This document shows, in pieces, positions 1-6,613 of a DNA stretch of 10,903 nucleotides. Numbering within the stretch: position 1 is the first letter of the stretch; every line of letters begins with the position of its first letter. This stretch comes from SUG2458 sp963651465 (GTDB lineage Bacteria > Bacillota_I > Bacilli_A > RFN20 > CAG-826). Below the pieces are notes generated by a model. That model searched no databases. It was not told where the DNA came from and saw only the letters and a program-made list of their open reading frames with translations. The position numbers and the translations under genes were made by a program. The stretch is taken from assembly GCA_963651465.1 (NCBI GenBank), contig CAVJPS010000004.1:1-10903 (forward strand), read 5' to 3'.

Positions 1-26
1 TCCATTATTATTCAAATACTTTTTAT

Positions 27-69
27 TTGCGCTTCTAGTTACACTCGGCGAACCTGTAGTTAAGCGCAA
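27..69. repeat. GC-richer inverted repeat / stem-loop element
   Basis: Perfect 8-bp outer arms, TTGCGCTT (27-34) and AAGCGCAA (62-69), enclose a second set, TTACA (38-42) and TGTAG (55-59, one T-G wobble). At the centre is GG-CGAA-CC, which reads GG-TTCG-CC on the minus strand. About half the bases are G or C, against roughly a quarter in the surrounding DNA. There is no T-tract on either side, so it does not look like an intrinsic terminator. It lies 19 bases beyond the stop of the truncated XRE fragment. Its role is unknown; a mobile-element end, a recombination site or a structured RNA are possibilities. Confidence 0.6.
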
Positions 70-88
70 GGCTTTGCATTATATTGCA

Positions 89-181
89 TTAAAAGAAAAT
101 TAGAACTGATTTTTTTGATAGTTCCTTTTGATTCATACCAGAATTTTTCATCAATTCTTTAACCTTGTCTTCAAATTTCAT
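89..181 (-). pseudogene. Truncated XRE-family HTH regulator, 30 codons
   Basis: A 30-codon frame starts at ATG 181 behind a strong Shine-Dalgarno GGGAGGA (186-192). The peptide begins MKFEDKVKELMKNSG and continues MNQKELSKKS, which matches helix 1 and helix 2 of a Cro/C1-type (HTH_3) DNA-binding domain. Where the recognition helix should follow, it ends in VLIFF and TAA. I checked the other two frames downstream and found no HTH continuation, so this looks like a deletion or rearrangement breakpoint rather than a simple frameshift. A normal member is at least about 65 residues, so DNA binding is not expected. The upstream control region, with two palindromes, is retained. It could instead be expressed as a short peptide, but I regard it as a relic. 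Confidence 0.6.
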
Positions 182-192
182 AATGTCCTCCC

Positions 193-240
193 GTACTATT
201 ATCTTTAGTACAATTATATTTATCATTTCATTTATGAAAT
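193..240 (-). promoter_or_regulatory. Palindromes upstream of the XRE fragment (candidate operators)
   Basis: Two inverted repeats precede the ribosome-binding site of the XRE fragment: GTACTA-7 nt-TAGTAC (193-211), and ATTTCAT-2 nt-ATGAAAT (225-240). On the minus strand TTGTAA, 17 nt and TAAATA (with TATAAT partly overlapping) give a weak promoter around the second palindrome. XRE regulators often repress their own promoters through such sites, so these may be operators of the former gene. The assignment is inference. Confidence 0.35.
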
Positions 241-274
241 TACAACACTTTGAATATGAAATTATAAATTGATT

Positions 275-306
275 AAAAAAAGTAGTCCCAAATTAATGTG
301 ACTACT
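275..306 (-). terminator. Rho-independent terminator
   Basis: Perfect 7-bp arms AGTAGTC (281-287) and GACTACT (300-306), with a 12-nt loop, are followed on the minus strand by seven T residues (complement of 275-281). It is the first terminator downstream of the C69 dipeptidase, about 165 nt past its stop codon, and probably ends that transcript. It also insulates the XRE remnant. Confidence 0.75.
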
Positions 307-469
307 CTCTTGTCATTATTTTATACGCGCCATAATGCATATAAATCCATTATTATTTATATACTTATTGTTTATTTTTTTTTGATTACGTTAGGTAAAC
401 CCCTAAAGTAGGATCGTGTGATGAAAAATACTATACGTTCACCTTATTTTTACTTTATCTTTAAAATTA
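307..469. other. 3' region between dipeptidase stop and its terminator
   Basis: No gene is supported here. The region holds a short palindrome, CCTAAAGTAGG (402-412), and a partial direct repeat of the window's first bases: TCCATTATTATT at 346-357 matches 1-12, and ATACTT follows at the same spacing. Minus-strand frames are short and lack ribosome-binding sites. It is probably the 3' untranslated tail of the dipeptidase mRNA. Confidence 0.4.
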
Positions 470-1930
470 TTAATTGTCACTACGACTATAACTATTTTTC
501 ATATGAACAGATGCATTTAATAAAACTTTATCCAAAGTATTTAAAGTAAGCTTTTTAGTCATATTTGCAATCTTACCATTTGCTTCCTCTTTTAAAGAGA
601 AGTCATTTGATTCAAGCATTTTTGCATCATATTCATTTAAAATTGCACGAGCTTTTGCAACTGTATTTTTTTGATAACGTTCAATATGTTGAATAGCTGT
701 ACCAAAATGAGGATCTGCTAATGCACCAATTAATCTACTGCCCCAGTAGAAAGTATTTGTATTTACTTCTAATGTAGTTGATGAAACATATAAAGGCATT
801 TTTGAAACATTAGTATACATAGGAATAATAGTATTAAAAGCATTTGAACCAAAGCAAATCCATTCAACGCCTTTAAGTTCATTTGGCATATAACCTCTAA
901 TTTGAGAAATAGCCATAACTCCAGTACGAGAAATACCAATTGTACGATAAATTCCTTTTTTAGGATTATCAGCTTTCGTGTAAGGATTATAATCAGTACC
1001 TTGGAAATATGAAGAGAGAATATACTTTACATCTTCAACAGTAATTTTTCTTTCTGGTACCATACTCCATGGAATATCATCACTTTCAGGTGTGAAATCA
1101 GCATCAGGTCCATCCCATTTGTAAGTACGAGGATTAAAATAACGTCCCATAAACCAAGCACGTGGTGTGTTATAAACATGGTCACTATCATCGTGACTAC
1201 CAAAAACTAAACGAGGATTGAATTCACCATTTTGGTTACAATCTAAATAATTCTTCTCGATAAATTCTTTTAAATCACTAGAACACATATTTTCTTTTTG
1301 TTCACCAAATGCATCATTAAAATCAAATTTGTCTAAACCAAATTGGTTAGGCATAATTACATATTCTTCGTCTTTTACTCGACGAGCAATCCAATGGTGA
1401 CCACCAATTGTTTCTAACCACCAAATTTCATTTTCATCATTAAAAGCAATTCCATTAGGTTCATAAGTTCCATATTTTTCTAATAATTGACCTAATCTAA
1501 TTACCCCTTCACGAGCGCTCTTAATATAAGGAAGAACTAAGACAACTAAATCTTCTTCACCAATTCCTCCAACTTTTTCTTTTTTTGTCCCTTCACCTTT
1601 TTCGTATTCAACATAAGGATCCCCACCAAGAACACGTGGGTTACTAGTAATAGTTTCAGTAGCACTCATTCCTACATTTGCTTCGTTAATACCTTGAGCA
1701 GCCCAAACACCATACTTTTGATCAACGCTTGGACAAGAAGTATAACGCATTGGATTATCAGGTAATTCAATATTTAAATGTGAAATTTTACTTTTGTATT
1801 TTTTAGGTTGGTCTTTAGGTTCAACAACAATTAACTTTTTAACATCAAAATATCCATCATCGTTACGAGCAATCATAGTACTACCATCATTACTTGCCTT
1901 TTTTCCAACTAATATTGTTGTACATGCCAT
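470..1930 (-). CDS. pepD: C69-family dipeptidase (PepD-like)
   Basis: The 486-residue protein matches peptidase family C69 (PepD-type Ntn-hydrolases) in length and in its N-terminus: MACTTILVGKKAS, then NDGST and ARNDD. These enzymes use a near-N-terminal cysteine as nucleophile, here Cys3, usually exposed by removal of the preceding residues. They cleave a broad range of dipeptides in the cytoplasm, feeding peptide-derived amino acids to the cell. There is no signal peptide or membrane segment. ATG 1930 is fixed by AAAAGGAGA at 1938-1946. The gene is alone: an AAGACA-17-TATAAT promoter lies upstream and the next genes are closed off by the terminator at 2003-2037. The family call is firm, the exact substrate is not, and the symbol is used in the family sense. 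Confidence 0.93.
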   Translation of the reverse strand: MACTTILVGKKASNDGSTMIARNDDGYFDVKKLIVVEPKDQPKKYKSKISHLNIELPDNPMRYTSCPSVDQKYGVWAAQGINEANVGMSATETITSNPRVLGGDPYVEYEKGEGTKKEKVGGIGEEDLVVLVLPYIKSAREGVIRLGQLLEKYGTYEPNGIAFNDENEIWWLETIGGHHWIARRVKDEEYVIMPNQFGLDKFDFNDAFGEQKENMCSSDLKEFIEKNYLDCNQNGEFNPRLVFGSHDDSDHVYNTPRAWFMGRYFNPRTYKWDGPDADFTPESDDIPWSMVPERKITVEDVKYILSSYFQGTDYNPYTKADNPKKGIYRTIGISRTGVMAISQIRGYMPNELKGVEWICFGSNAFNTIIPMYTNVSKMPLYVSSTTLEVNTNTFYWGSRLIGALADPHFGTAIQHIERYQKNTVAKARAILNEYDAKMLESNDFSLKEEANGKIANMTKKLTLNTLDKVLLNASVHMKNSYSRSDN

Positions 1931-1959
1931 AATTAAATCTCCTTTTCTTAATTAATCTT

Positions 1960-1988
1960 ATTATATTCTACTTTTGTTAACTTGTCTT
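1960..1988 (-). promoter_or_regulatory. Promoter of the C69 dipeptidase
   Basis: On the minus strand, AAGACA (1983-1988, four of six -35 consensus bases) is separated by 17 nt from a perfect TATAAT (1960-1965). Transcription would start near 1953 and give a leader of about 20 nt containing the ribosome-binding site. Confidence 0.65.
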
Positions 1989-2002
1989 AAATAATAGTAA
2001 GT

Positions 2003-2037
2003 AAAAAATCTAGAGGCATAACGTACCTCTAGATTTT
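2003..2037 (-). terminator. Rho-independent terminator of the transporter-SDR operon
   Basis: A 12-bp perfect stem, AAAATCTAGAGG with its complement (2005-2016 and 2026-2037), has a 9-nt loop and is followed on the minus strand by a run of T (complement of 2003-2008). The stem starts 5 nt past the stop codon of the dehydrogenase gene, so it cleanly ends the operon. Confidence 0.92.
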
Positions 2038-2041
2038 GCTT

Positions 2042-2686
2042 TTACCATATAAAATTTGATTTGGCAGCTTCACCATTATCAATTAAGATATCTTGTGCTG
2101 TCATAGATTTATTAATAACAGTTACAAAATAGCCCCATTTAGCTATTTCTTCTACACTTGCCCACTTAGGTAATAATGTTTCATTCATTACTTGATCCCA
2201 TAAATCTTTATTATCAATAATATGTTGATTTAAAGACGTAACAACTCCTCCAGGAGAAATTGAATTAGAAGTTGCTCCATATTTTGCAATACGTAAGGCA
2301 ACATTTTTCATATACGAAACTAATCCACCTTTGGACGCACAATATAAAGGAAATTCAGCACCAGTTGAAGCACTAGCTGAAGCAATAAATAATACCGATT
2401 TAATATTTTCTTGGAAAGCATATTTTTCAGTAACTTTAATGTTACCATTTAAATTTACTTCAATATCGTTGTCATTTTGGACTCCTGCATTATTAATCAA
2501 TATTTCACAGTCATTAATATTTGGTAATTCATCTTTAGAAATATCTGCAACAAAATGAACATAATTTAGATGTTCAATTGTTTTTTCAAGTTTATCTATT
2601 CCAAAAACTTGGTGTCCATTATTTAAAAATTCTAATGCAATTCCTTTTCCTATACCTCTGCTTGTTCCTGTTATAATAACTTTCAT
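2042..2686 (-). CDS. Short-chain dehydrogenase/reductase (SDR), NAD(P)-dependent
   Basis: A compact classical SDR of 214 residues (most have about 250). The cofactor-binding TGxxxGIG motif is at residues 6-13, NNAG at 65-68, a likely catalytic Asn in VNLNG near 78, Ser103, and YCASK with Tyr115 and Lys119. SPGG at 144-147 follows as usual. Asp31 at the end of the second strand suggests NAD(H) rather than NADP(H). The substrate cannot be read from sequence. The start ATG (2684-2686) overlaps the last base of the transporter's TAA stop (TAATG), with GAGG upstream, so the genes are translationally coupled and share the riboswitch-like leader. That context suggests a link to queuosine-precursor metabolism, but this is inference; no SDR step is established there to my knowledge. 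The reduced length lies mainly between NNAG and the catalytic Ser. Confidence 0.9.
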   Translation of the reverse strand: MKVIITGTSRGIGKGIALEFLNNGHQVFGIDKLEKTIEHLNYVHFVADISKDELPNINDCEILINNAGVQNDNDIEVNLNGNIKVTEKYAFQENIKSVLFIASASASTGAEFPLYCASKGGLVSYMKNVALRIAKYGATSNSISPGGVVTSLNQHIIDNKDLWDQVMNETLLPKWASVEEIAKWGYFVTVINKSMTAQDILIDNGEAAKSNFIW

Positions 2687-3462
2687 TATTTTATTACCTC
2701 TTCATTTTTATTATTTGATTTGCTTGCAACATAATCGAGGTATTGTTGTCCGATTTTTTCTTGTTCCCATTTATTACAGATATGATAACCTAATGGTGAA
2801 AAAATAACTTCCATCAATAACTCAAATAAACCACCAGTTACAGCACAAGTGATACATGCTAAGAATGACCATTCAAAGTTCCAATAAATTGGAGCAAATA
2901 ACATAAATGTTAAAACCGCAAAGATTAGATTATCAATAAATTGTCCAATAAATGTAGAAATATACGTGCGTGTAACATAAGCTAATTTTCCATCCGGATT
3001 CTTTTTAAACATTTTTCCAATCGCAAAGTTAAGAAAATTATTTACAAATGCCGAAACAATAAAAGCAACTGAACTACTTAAAAGTATAAACCATGAACCA
3101 CCTAAAATTTCATTTACAGCAGTAGCATCTTGAGTAGGTACATCTGGAATAATACTTACAATCCAGAATAGTAAACAAGTAAATAAGTTAATTAATAATG
3201 CTACTATTGAAATCTTTGTAGCAGATTTAGGTCCAAATCTTTTTGTAATAATATCCATACACATAAAGGATATCCAACTTACTAAAAATCCTCCATCAAG
3301 GGCAAACCATTGACCGATACTTTCGTTTTCAAATGAAATAATAGTTTTGTTTGCCATTAAATTCATAGCAATAACCGAAGCAGTAAATAAAGCCACTACT
3401 AACGAAGGTATATTTCGTAGTAATAACTTAAAATCATAAAACATTTCTTTAATTTTTTTCAT
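2686..3462 (-). CDS. VUT/YhhQ-family (DUF165) queuosine-precursor transporter
   Basis: A 258-residue integral membrane protein with about six hydrophobic segments (roughly 19-38, 56-72, 84-105, 124-148, 172-193 and 198-225). It carries VUT-family signatures: ALDGGFLVSWISFMCMD followed by KRFGPKSA (54-81), and RTYISTFIGQFIDN (165-178). Characterised members of this family import queuosine precursors (preQ0, preQ1 or queuine). The same role here is supported by a preQ1-type leader directly upstream. ATG 3462 is set by AAAGGAG at 3472-3478. It is the first gene of a two-gene operon, and its stop overlaps the SDR start by one base. The family is firm; the precise precursor is inferred. Confidence 0.88.
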   Translation of the reverse strand: MKKIKEMFYDFKLLLRNIPSLVVALFTASVIAMNLMANKTIISFENESIGQWFALDGGFLVSWISFMCMDIITKRFGPKSATKISIVALLINLFTCLLFWIVSIIPDVPTQDATAVNEILGGSWFILLSSSVAFIVSAFVNNFLNFAIGKMFKKNPDGKLAYVTRTYISTFIGQFIDNLIFAVLTFMLFAPIYWNFEWSFLACITCAVTGGLFELLMEVIFSPLGYHICNKWEQEKIGQQYLDYVASKSNNKNEEVIK

Positions 3463-3481
3463 TTTCTAGAACTCCTTTAAT

Positions 3482-3519
3482 AAAAAAACAAGGCACCCTA
3501 GAAACAGAAAGGATGCCTT
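3482..3519 (-). terminator. Leader terminator (expression platform) before the transporter gene
   Basis: Arms AAGGCATCC and GGGTGCCTT (minus strand; 3511-3519 and 3490-3498, one G-U pair) close a 12-nt loop and are followed by G and seven T (complement of 3482-3488). It lies between the aptamer-like hairpin and the ribosome-binding site at 3472-3478, where it would stop transcription before the gene. UCCUU beginning within its 5' arm can pair with AGGGA of the aptamer tail (3546-3550), a possible antiterminator contact. Confidence 0.88.
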
Positions 3520-3544
3520 TAATTAACTAAAAGTAATTCTTTAA

Positions 3545-3593
3545 GTCCCTAGTTTTAATTTAAAGACAGGATGGTGACGTCGAACTGTCTTCT
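3545..3593 (-). promoter_or_regulatory. Candidate preQ1-I riboswitch aptamer
   Basis: On the minus strand a 7-bp stem, AAGACAG (3585-3591) with CTGTCTT (3563-3569), encloses a 15-nt loop beginning TTCG and ending ACCATC. An A-rich tail and ACTAGGGA (3546-3553) follow. This stem, UUC-starting loop, C just before the 3' stem strand and A-rich tail ending in ACUA-G is the layout of the preQ1-I class. The gene downstream belongs to a family that imports preQ1-type compounds, and a terminator follows. The loop-to-tail pseudoknot pairing is not obvious to me (loop CC with tail GG is one option), so the class assignment is probable rather than certain. Confidence 0.62.
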
Positions 3594-3596
3594 ATT

Positions 3597-3625
3597 AGTT
3601 TAATGATTTATATAAAATTTTGCAA
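3597..3625 (-). promoter_or_regulatory. Promoter of the transporter-SDR operon
   Basis: TTGCAA (3620-3625), 17 nt and TAAACT (3597-3602) on the minus strand. The predicted start near 3590 falls at the first stem of the riboswitch-like hairpin, so the transcript would begin with the aptamer. Confidence 0.6.
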
Positions 3626-3637
3626 GTATACTTAAAA

Positions 3638-3668
3638 ATTAAAAAACGGGCTAGTTTTATTAGTCCGT
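3638..3668 (-). terminator. Terminator of the tRNA-Leu gene
   Basis: An 8-bp stem, ACGGACTA with TAGCCCGT (minus strand; 3661-3668 and 3646-3653, one G-U pair), has a 7-nt loop and is followed by a T run (complement of 3641-3645 and beyond). It begins 12 nt after the encoded CCA of tRNA-Leu. Confidence 0.88.
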
Positions 3669-3679
3669 CATCTTCAAAT

Positions 3680-3764
3680 TGGTGCGGGTAACAGGACTTG
3701 AACCTGCACGAATCGCTTCACTAGATCCTAAGTCTAGCGCGTCTGCCAATTTCGCCATACCCGC
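3680..3764 (-). tRNA. tRNA-Leu(TAG)
   Basis: An 85-nt tRNA including encoded CCA (3680-3682). The acceptor stem GCGGGTA pairs with TACCCGC, with discriminator A. The anticodon stem CTAGA/TCTAG closes loop CTTAGGA, giving anticodon TAG (3728-3730), which reads CUN leucine codons. The long variable arm of a class II tRNA and a T-loop TTCAAGT are present. It is a single-gene unit with its own promoter and terminator. Confidence 0.96.
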
Positions 3765-3775
3765 GTTGCTTATTT

Positions 3776-3804
3776 ATAATAACTTTTTATTTTGAAAATT
3801 TCAA
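3776..3804 (-). promoter_or_regulatory. Promoter of tRNA-Leu
   Basis: TTGAAA (3799-3804), 17 nt and TATTAT (3776-3781) on the minus strand, giving a start just upstream of the tRNA 5' end at 3764. Confidence 0.7.
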
Positions 3805-3824
3805 TATTTTTATTACAAATCAAT

Positions 3825-3861
3825 AATAAGAAAAGGAACTTAGAAAAAATCCAAGTTCCTT
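3825..3861 (-). terminator. Terminator of the clostripain-family peptidase gene
   Basis: Perfect 9-bp arms AAGGAACTT (3853-3861, minus strand) and AAGTTCCTT (3833-3841) flank an 11-nt loop. A T-rich tail, TTCTTATT, follows. It lies about 30 nt beyond the stop codon. Confidence 0.85.
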
Positions 3862-3889
3862 AAAACATACATTATCTAAATTTTAACAA

Positions 3890-6613
3890 TTAGTTACCGT
3901 ATGTGCTTACTAAGCTTCTCCATGTTGAGAAGTTTGTTTGTGCGCTTGTATAGTATGTGCCTTTGACACAGTTTGATGAAACCGCCCAGAACATACATAG
4001 ACCATATGAGTTACCAGCACCTTTACCACATGAACTGTATGCAACTAAATTAGCAAATGCAGTCAAAACAGCATTTGTATAAGTTGAACCAGGGTTGAAT
4101 GTGCTATTTGCAGCTAATTTATTAACAAAATCTTTAGCATCAAAGATACCATAGTATTGATAAGAACTTGAGCCTGCATAGTATTTTGTACCCTTAACTA
4201 ATGTGTTGAATGAAGATTTATTGCTTGATGTTAAAATATTTGATAAAGCTGAAGCCATATTTTCCCAAGCTTTTTTATATTCATCCATGTAAGATAAATC
4301 TAAGTAAGATAATGTTTGATCATTACTGCTTGAAGATGTACCACCATTATCTGTAATGAAACCATCAACGATAGCTTTTAAGATTGTAGTTGTACCTTTT
4401 AATGAATATAAATCATCAACCCAAGTATCGTAATCCCAACCATAACCTGCTTCTGATTCTTCAGATGCAACCATATAATTAAAGTAAGAAGAGTTGAATT
4501 CAGCAATATCTTGAACTTGCATTAAACATGCATCGTAACCGATGAATTCTAATTTTTCAGTTCTTCCTAATGATGAGAAAGCACCTGCAACTGCAGCTGA
4601 AACTTCGCTATTTAATAAGCAGTCATCGCTATAGTTTTCATCGTAACAAACCCCACGCATAGCACCACCATGGTTCCACATAATAACACCGGTTTTTTCT
4701 GCTGGATAGTTTGTTAAACCCCATTCCAAGAAACTTTGGAATGTAGATGTTAAGCCCATTGAAGCTTTTGTAATAGAAGAGTCTAAAACTAAGTCTTGAT
4801 TTTCAACATGCCATCTTTGTAAGTAGTTTGCACTAATACCATGTGTTGAAGCCCATGATGAAGCTCCACCAGTTTCAATAATGATATTAACGTTTTCAGG
4901 TTGACCAGAAACGTTTAAGATTTCTGTAATATCACCTGAAGCTAAACGATAGCTAGTTGTTGATTCAAGATCAGCACCACACATATAGATCATAATTGTC
5001 CATTCTGCGCCTGTTGAAGTTGAAACTTCTTTAACTGTAACTTTTGCTGTAGCTTTGATTGAAGAATCATAAGTACTTGTAGCAGTAATTGTCGCAGTAG
5101 CACCTGCAGTAGCGTTTGCACCAACTGTAACTAAACCAGTTGAAGAAACTGTAGCTACTGATGTATTTGATGAATTATATGTAACATCTAAGTTAGCATT
5201 TGCATTTGTTGGTAAATATTCAACTGCTAATTGTTGTGTACCACCTTGAGCAAGTTCGATTGTTGAAGGTGTTAATGAAATTGATGTTGGGTTAACTGGT
5301 GTATCAACGTAAGTAAGTGTAATTGATTTTAAATAGCCAGTTGAACTACCAACTTTTAATTTGAAGTATGTATCGCCAGAAGTAAAGTTATATGTATTAC
5401 CATTTGATACAGTTTGTGAGTGAGTTGTAGCACCTGCTGTTGTACCACTATAAAGTGTACCAGAGAATTTCTTACTACCATAAGTTTCTAAAGTGATTGA
5501 TTTTAAACCGTTAATAGCAACACTATTTTGAATGTAGCCATATGATTTATAGAATCTTAAATAAGATGTACTATATCTTGCAATATAGTAACTATAGAAT
5601 GTATAATCACCTTTTGTAAGGGTTGCTGTACTATATGAAGATGAGAAATCAGATGGACTAAATTTAATTTCGCTTGTTGTTTCGTCTTCTGTTTCTTCTT
5701 CAACTTCTGTAACAGTAATTGTTGCTTGAGCTGTGTAAGAACCATCTTTAGTAGTAACAGTAACTTTTGCACTACCAGCTGCTACTGCTGTTACTAAACC
5801 ATTGTTATCAACAGTAGCAACTGCAGTATTTGAACTACTCCATGTTACGTTTTTATTTGTAGCATTACTTGGAGTAACTGTTGCTGTTAATTGTTTTGTT
5901 CCACCAACTTCTAATGAAGCAGATGTTGCGTTTAAGGAAACACCAGTAACAGCTACTGTTGTATCTTCCTCTCCTTCGTCTGTGCTTGTACCAGCATATT
6001 GTTGATAAATAGCAACAGCTTTTTGGCTACTTGATGAACTATAACATGAGAAAATACCACTTGATGTGTTGTATTTTAATTGGTTACGAGTATAAGAGCC
6101 CTGTGAAGTTAATGTTGCTGCACCATTTGAGAAACTGATTTTAAAACTTGCATTAGCTGTAAGAGAAGAACTTGTTCTCAAATAATTTTTTGTTGAACTT
6201 ACTGCTGTAAGATAGCCAGAATTATTAGCATCATAAAAAGCATAAGTTCCTGTTGTTGTGCCTGTAGCTAAAGTAAAGACACCAACGTTTGTTGACCAAG
6301 TAGCAACTGTATTTGATCCACTTGTGGTTTTAGTGATTGCGACGCGTGCTCTATTATTTGACTTTTGAGTTGCTGACATTGCATAGTTGTATGCACTAGC
6401 GGCGATAATAACATTGCGGCCAGTAACTAATTCGTCAAGTGAGTTGACTAGGACATAGTCACCGTCTGAAACCCTAGAACCTTTTTCGTTTGTTAATACT
6501 GGTAAAGTATCTTGTCTTGCTCTACGTGCTGCGTCTTGTGCTGCGTTTGCACCAGCAGAACCAAGCATTGCAAGAACTAAACCAAATAATGAAACTTTAA
6601 AAGTTTTTTTCAT
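3890..6613 (-). CDS. Secreted clostripain-family (C11) cysteine peptidase with two BIG2 domains
   Basis: The 907-residue protein begins with a Sec-type signal peptide (KK, hydrophobic 7-20, likely cleavage near ANA-AQ at 24-25). A β-rich domain follows (about 48-207), then a bacterial Ig-like BIG2 domain (222-302), a second β-rich domain (315-437) and another BIG2 domain (441-528). The C-terminal C11 peptidase domain (537-907) has the catalytic His648 in WNHGG and Cys696 in GYDAC, the arrangement of clostripain and related peptidases, which usually cleave after basic residues. No LPxTG motif or S-layer domain is seen, so it is probably released or held by its β-domains. Acidic linkers (211-219, 304-315) separate domains. 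ATG 6613 is set by AAAGGAA at 6621-6627. The gene is monocistronic. The target (host, dietary or self proteins) is unknown. Confidence 0.93.
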   Translation of the reverse strand: MKKTFKVSLFGLVLAMLGSAGANAAQDAARRARQDTLPVLTNEKGSRVSDGDYVLVNSLDELVTGRNVIIAASAYNYAMSATQKSNNRARVAITKTTSGSNTVATWSTNVGVFTLATGTTTGTYAFYDANNSGYLTAVSSTKNYLRTSSSLTANASFKISFSNGAATLTSQGSYTRNQLKYNTSSGIFSCYSSSSSQKAVAIYQQYAGTSTDEGEEDTTVAVTGVSLNATSASLEVGGTKQLTATVTPSNATNKNVTWSSSNTAVATVDNNGLVTAVAAGSAKVTVTTKDGSYTAQATITVTEVEEETEDETTSEIKFSPSDFSSSYSTATLTKGDYTFYSYYIARYSTSYLRFYKSYGYIQNSVAINGLKSITLETYGSKKFSGTLYSGTTAGATTHSQTVSNGNTYNFTSGDTYFKLKVGSSTGYLKSITLTYVDTPVNPTSISLTPSTIELAQGGTQQLAVEYLPTNANANLDVTYNSSNTSVATVSSTGLVTVGANATAGATATITATSTYDSSIKATAKVTVKEVSTSTGAEWTIMIYMCGADLESTTSYRLASGDITEILNVSGQPENVNIIIETGGASSWASTHGISANYLQRWHVENQDLVLDSSITKASMGLTSTFQSFLEWGLTNYPAEKTGVIMWNHGGAMRGVCYDENYSDDCLLNSEVSAAVAGAFSSLGRTEKLEFIGYDACLMQVQDIAEFNSSYFNYMVASEESEAGYGWDYDTWVDDLYSLKGTTTILKAIVDGFITDNGGTSSSSNDQTLSYLDLSYMDEYKKAWENMASALSNILTSSNKSSFNTLVKGTKYYAGSSSYQYYGIFDAKDFVNKLAANSTFNPGSTYTNAVLTAFANLVAYSSCGKGAGNSYGLCMFWAVSSNCVKGTYYTSAQTNFSTWRSLVSTYGN

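Noticed and set aside
27..69. Integron attC site
   Set aside because: GCTTAAC on the minus strand fits an R'' box (RYYYAAC), but the other arm lacks the matching GTTRRRY core with its cleavage point, and no integrase or cassette array is seen.
2331..2558. Plus-strand open frame of 75 codons
   Set aside because: It is antisense within the well-supported SDR gene, lacks a ribosome-binding site and matches no family.
5557..6005. Open frames of about 70 codons on both strands within the peptidase gene
   Set aside because: They arise from the low-complexity Thr/Ser/Val-rich coding sequence of the BIG2 and β domains. One is a Lys/Leu/Gln-rich shifted frame and the other an antisense frame.
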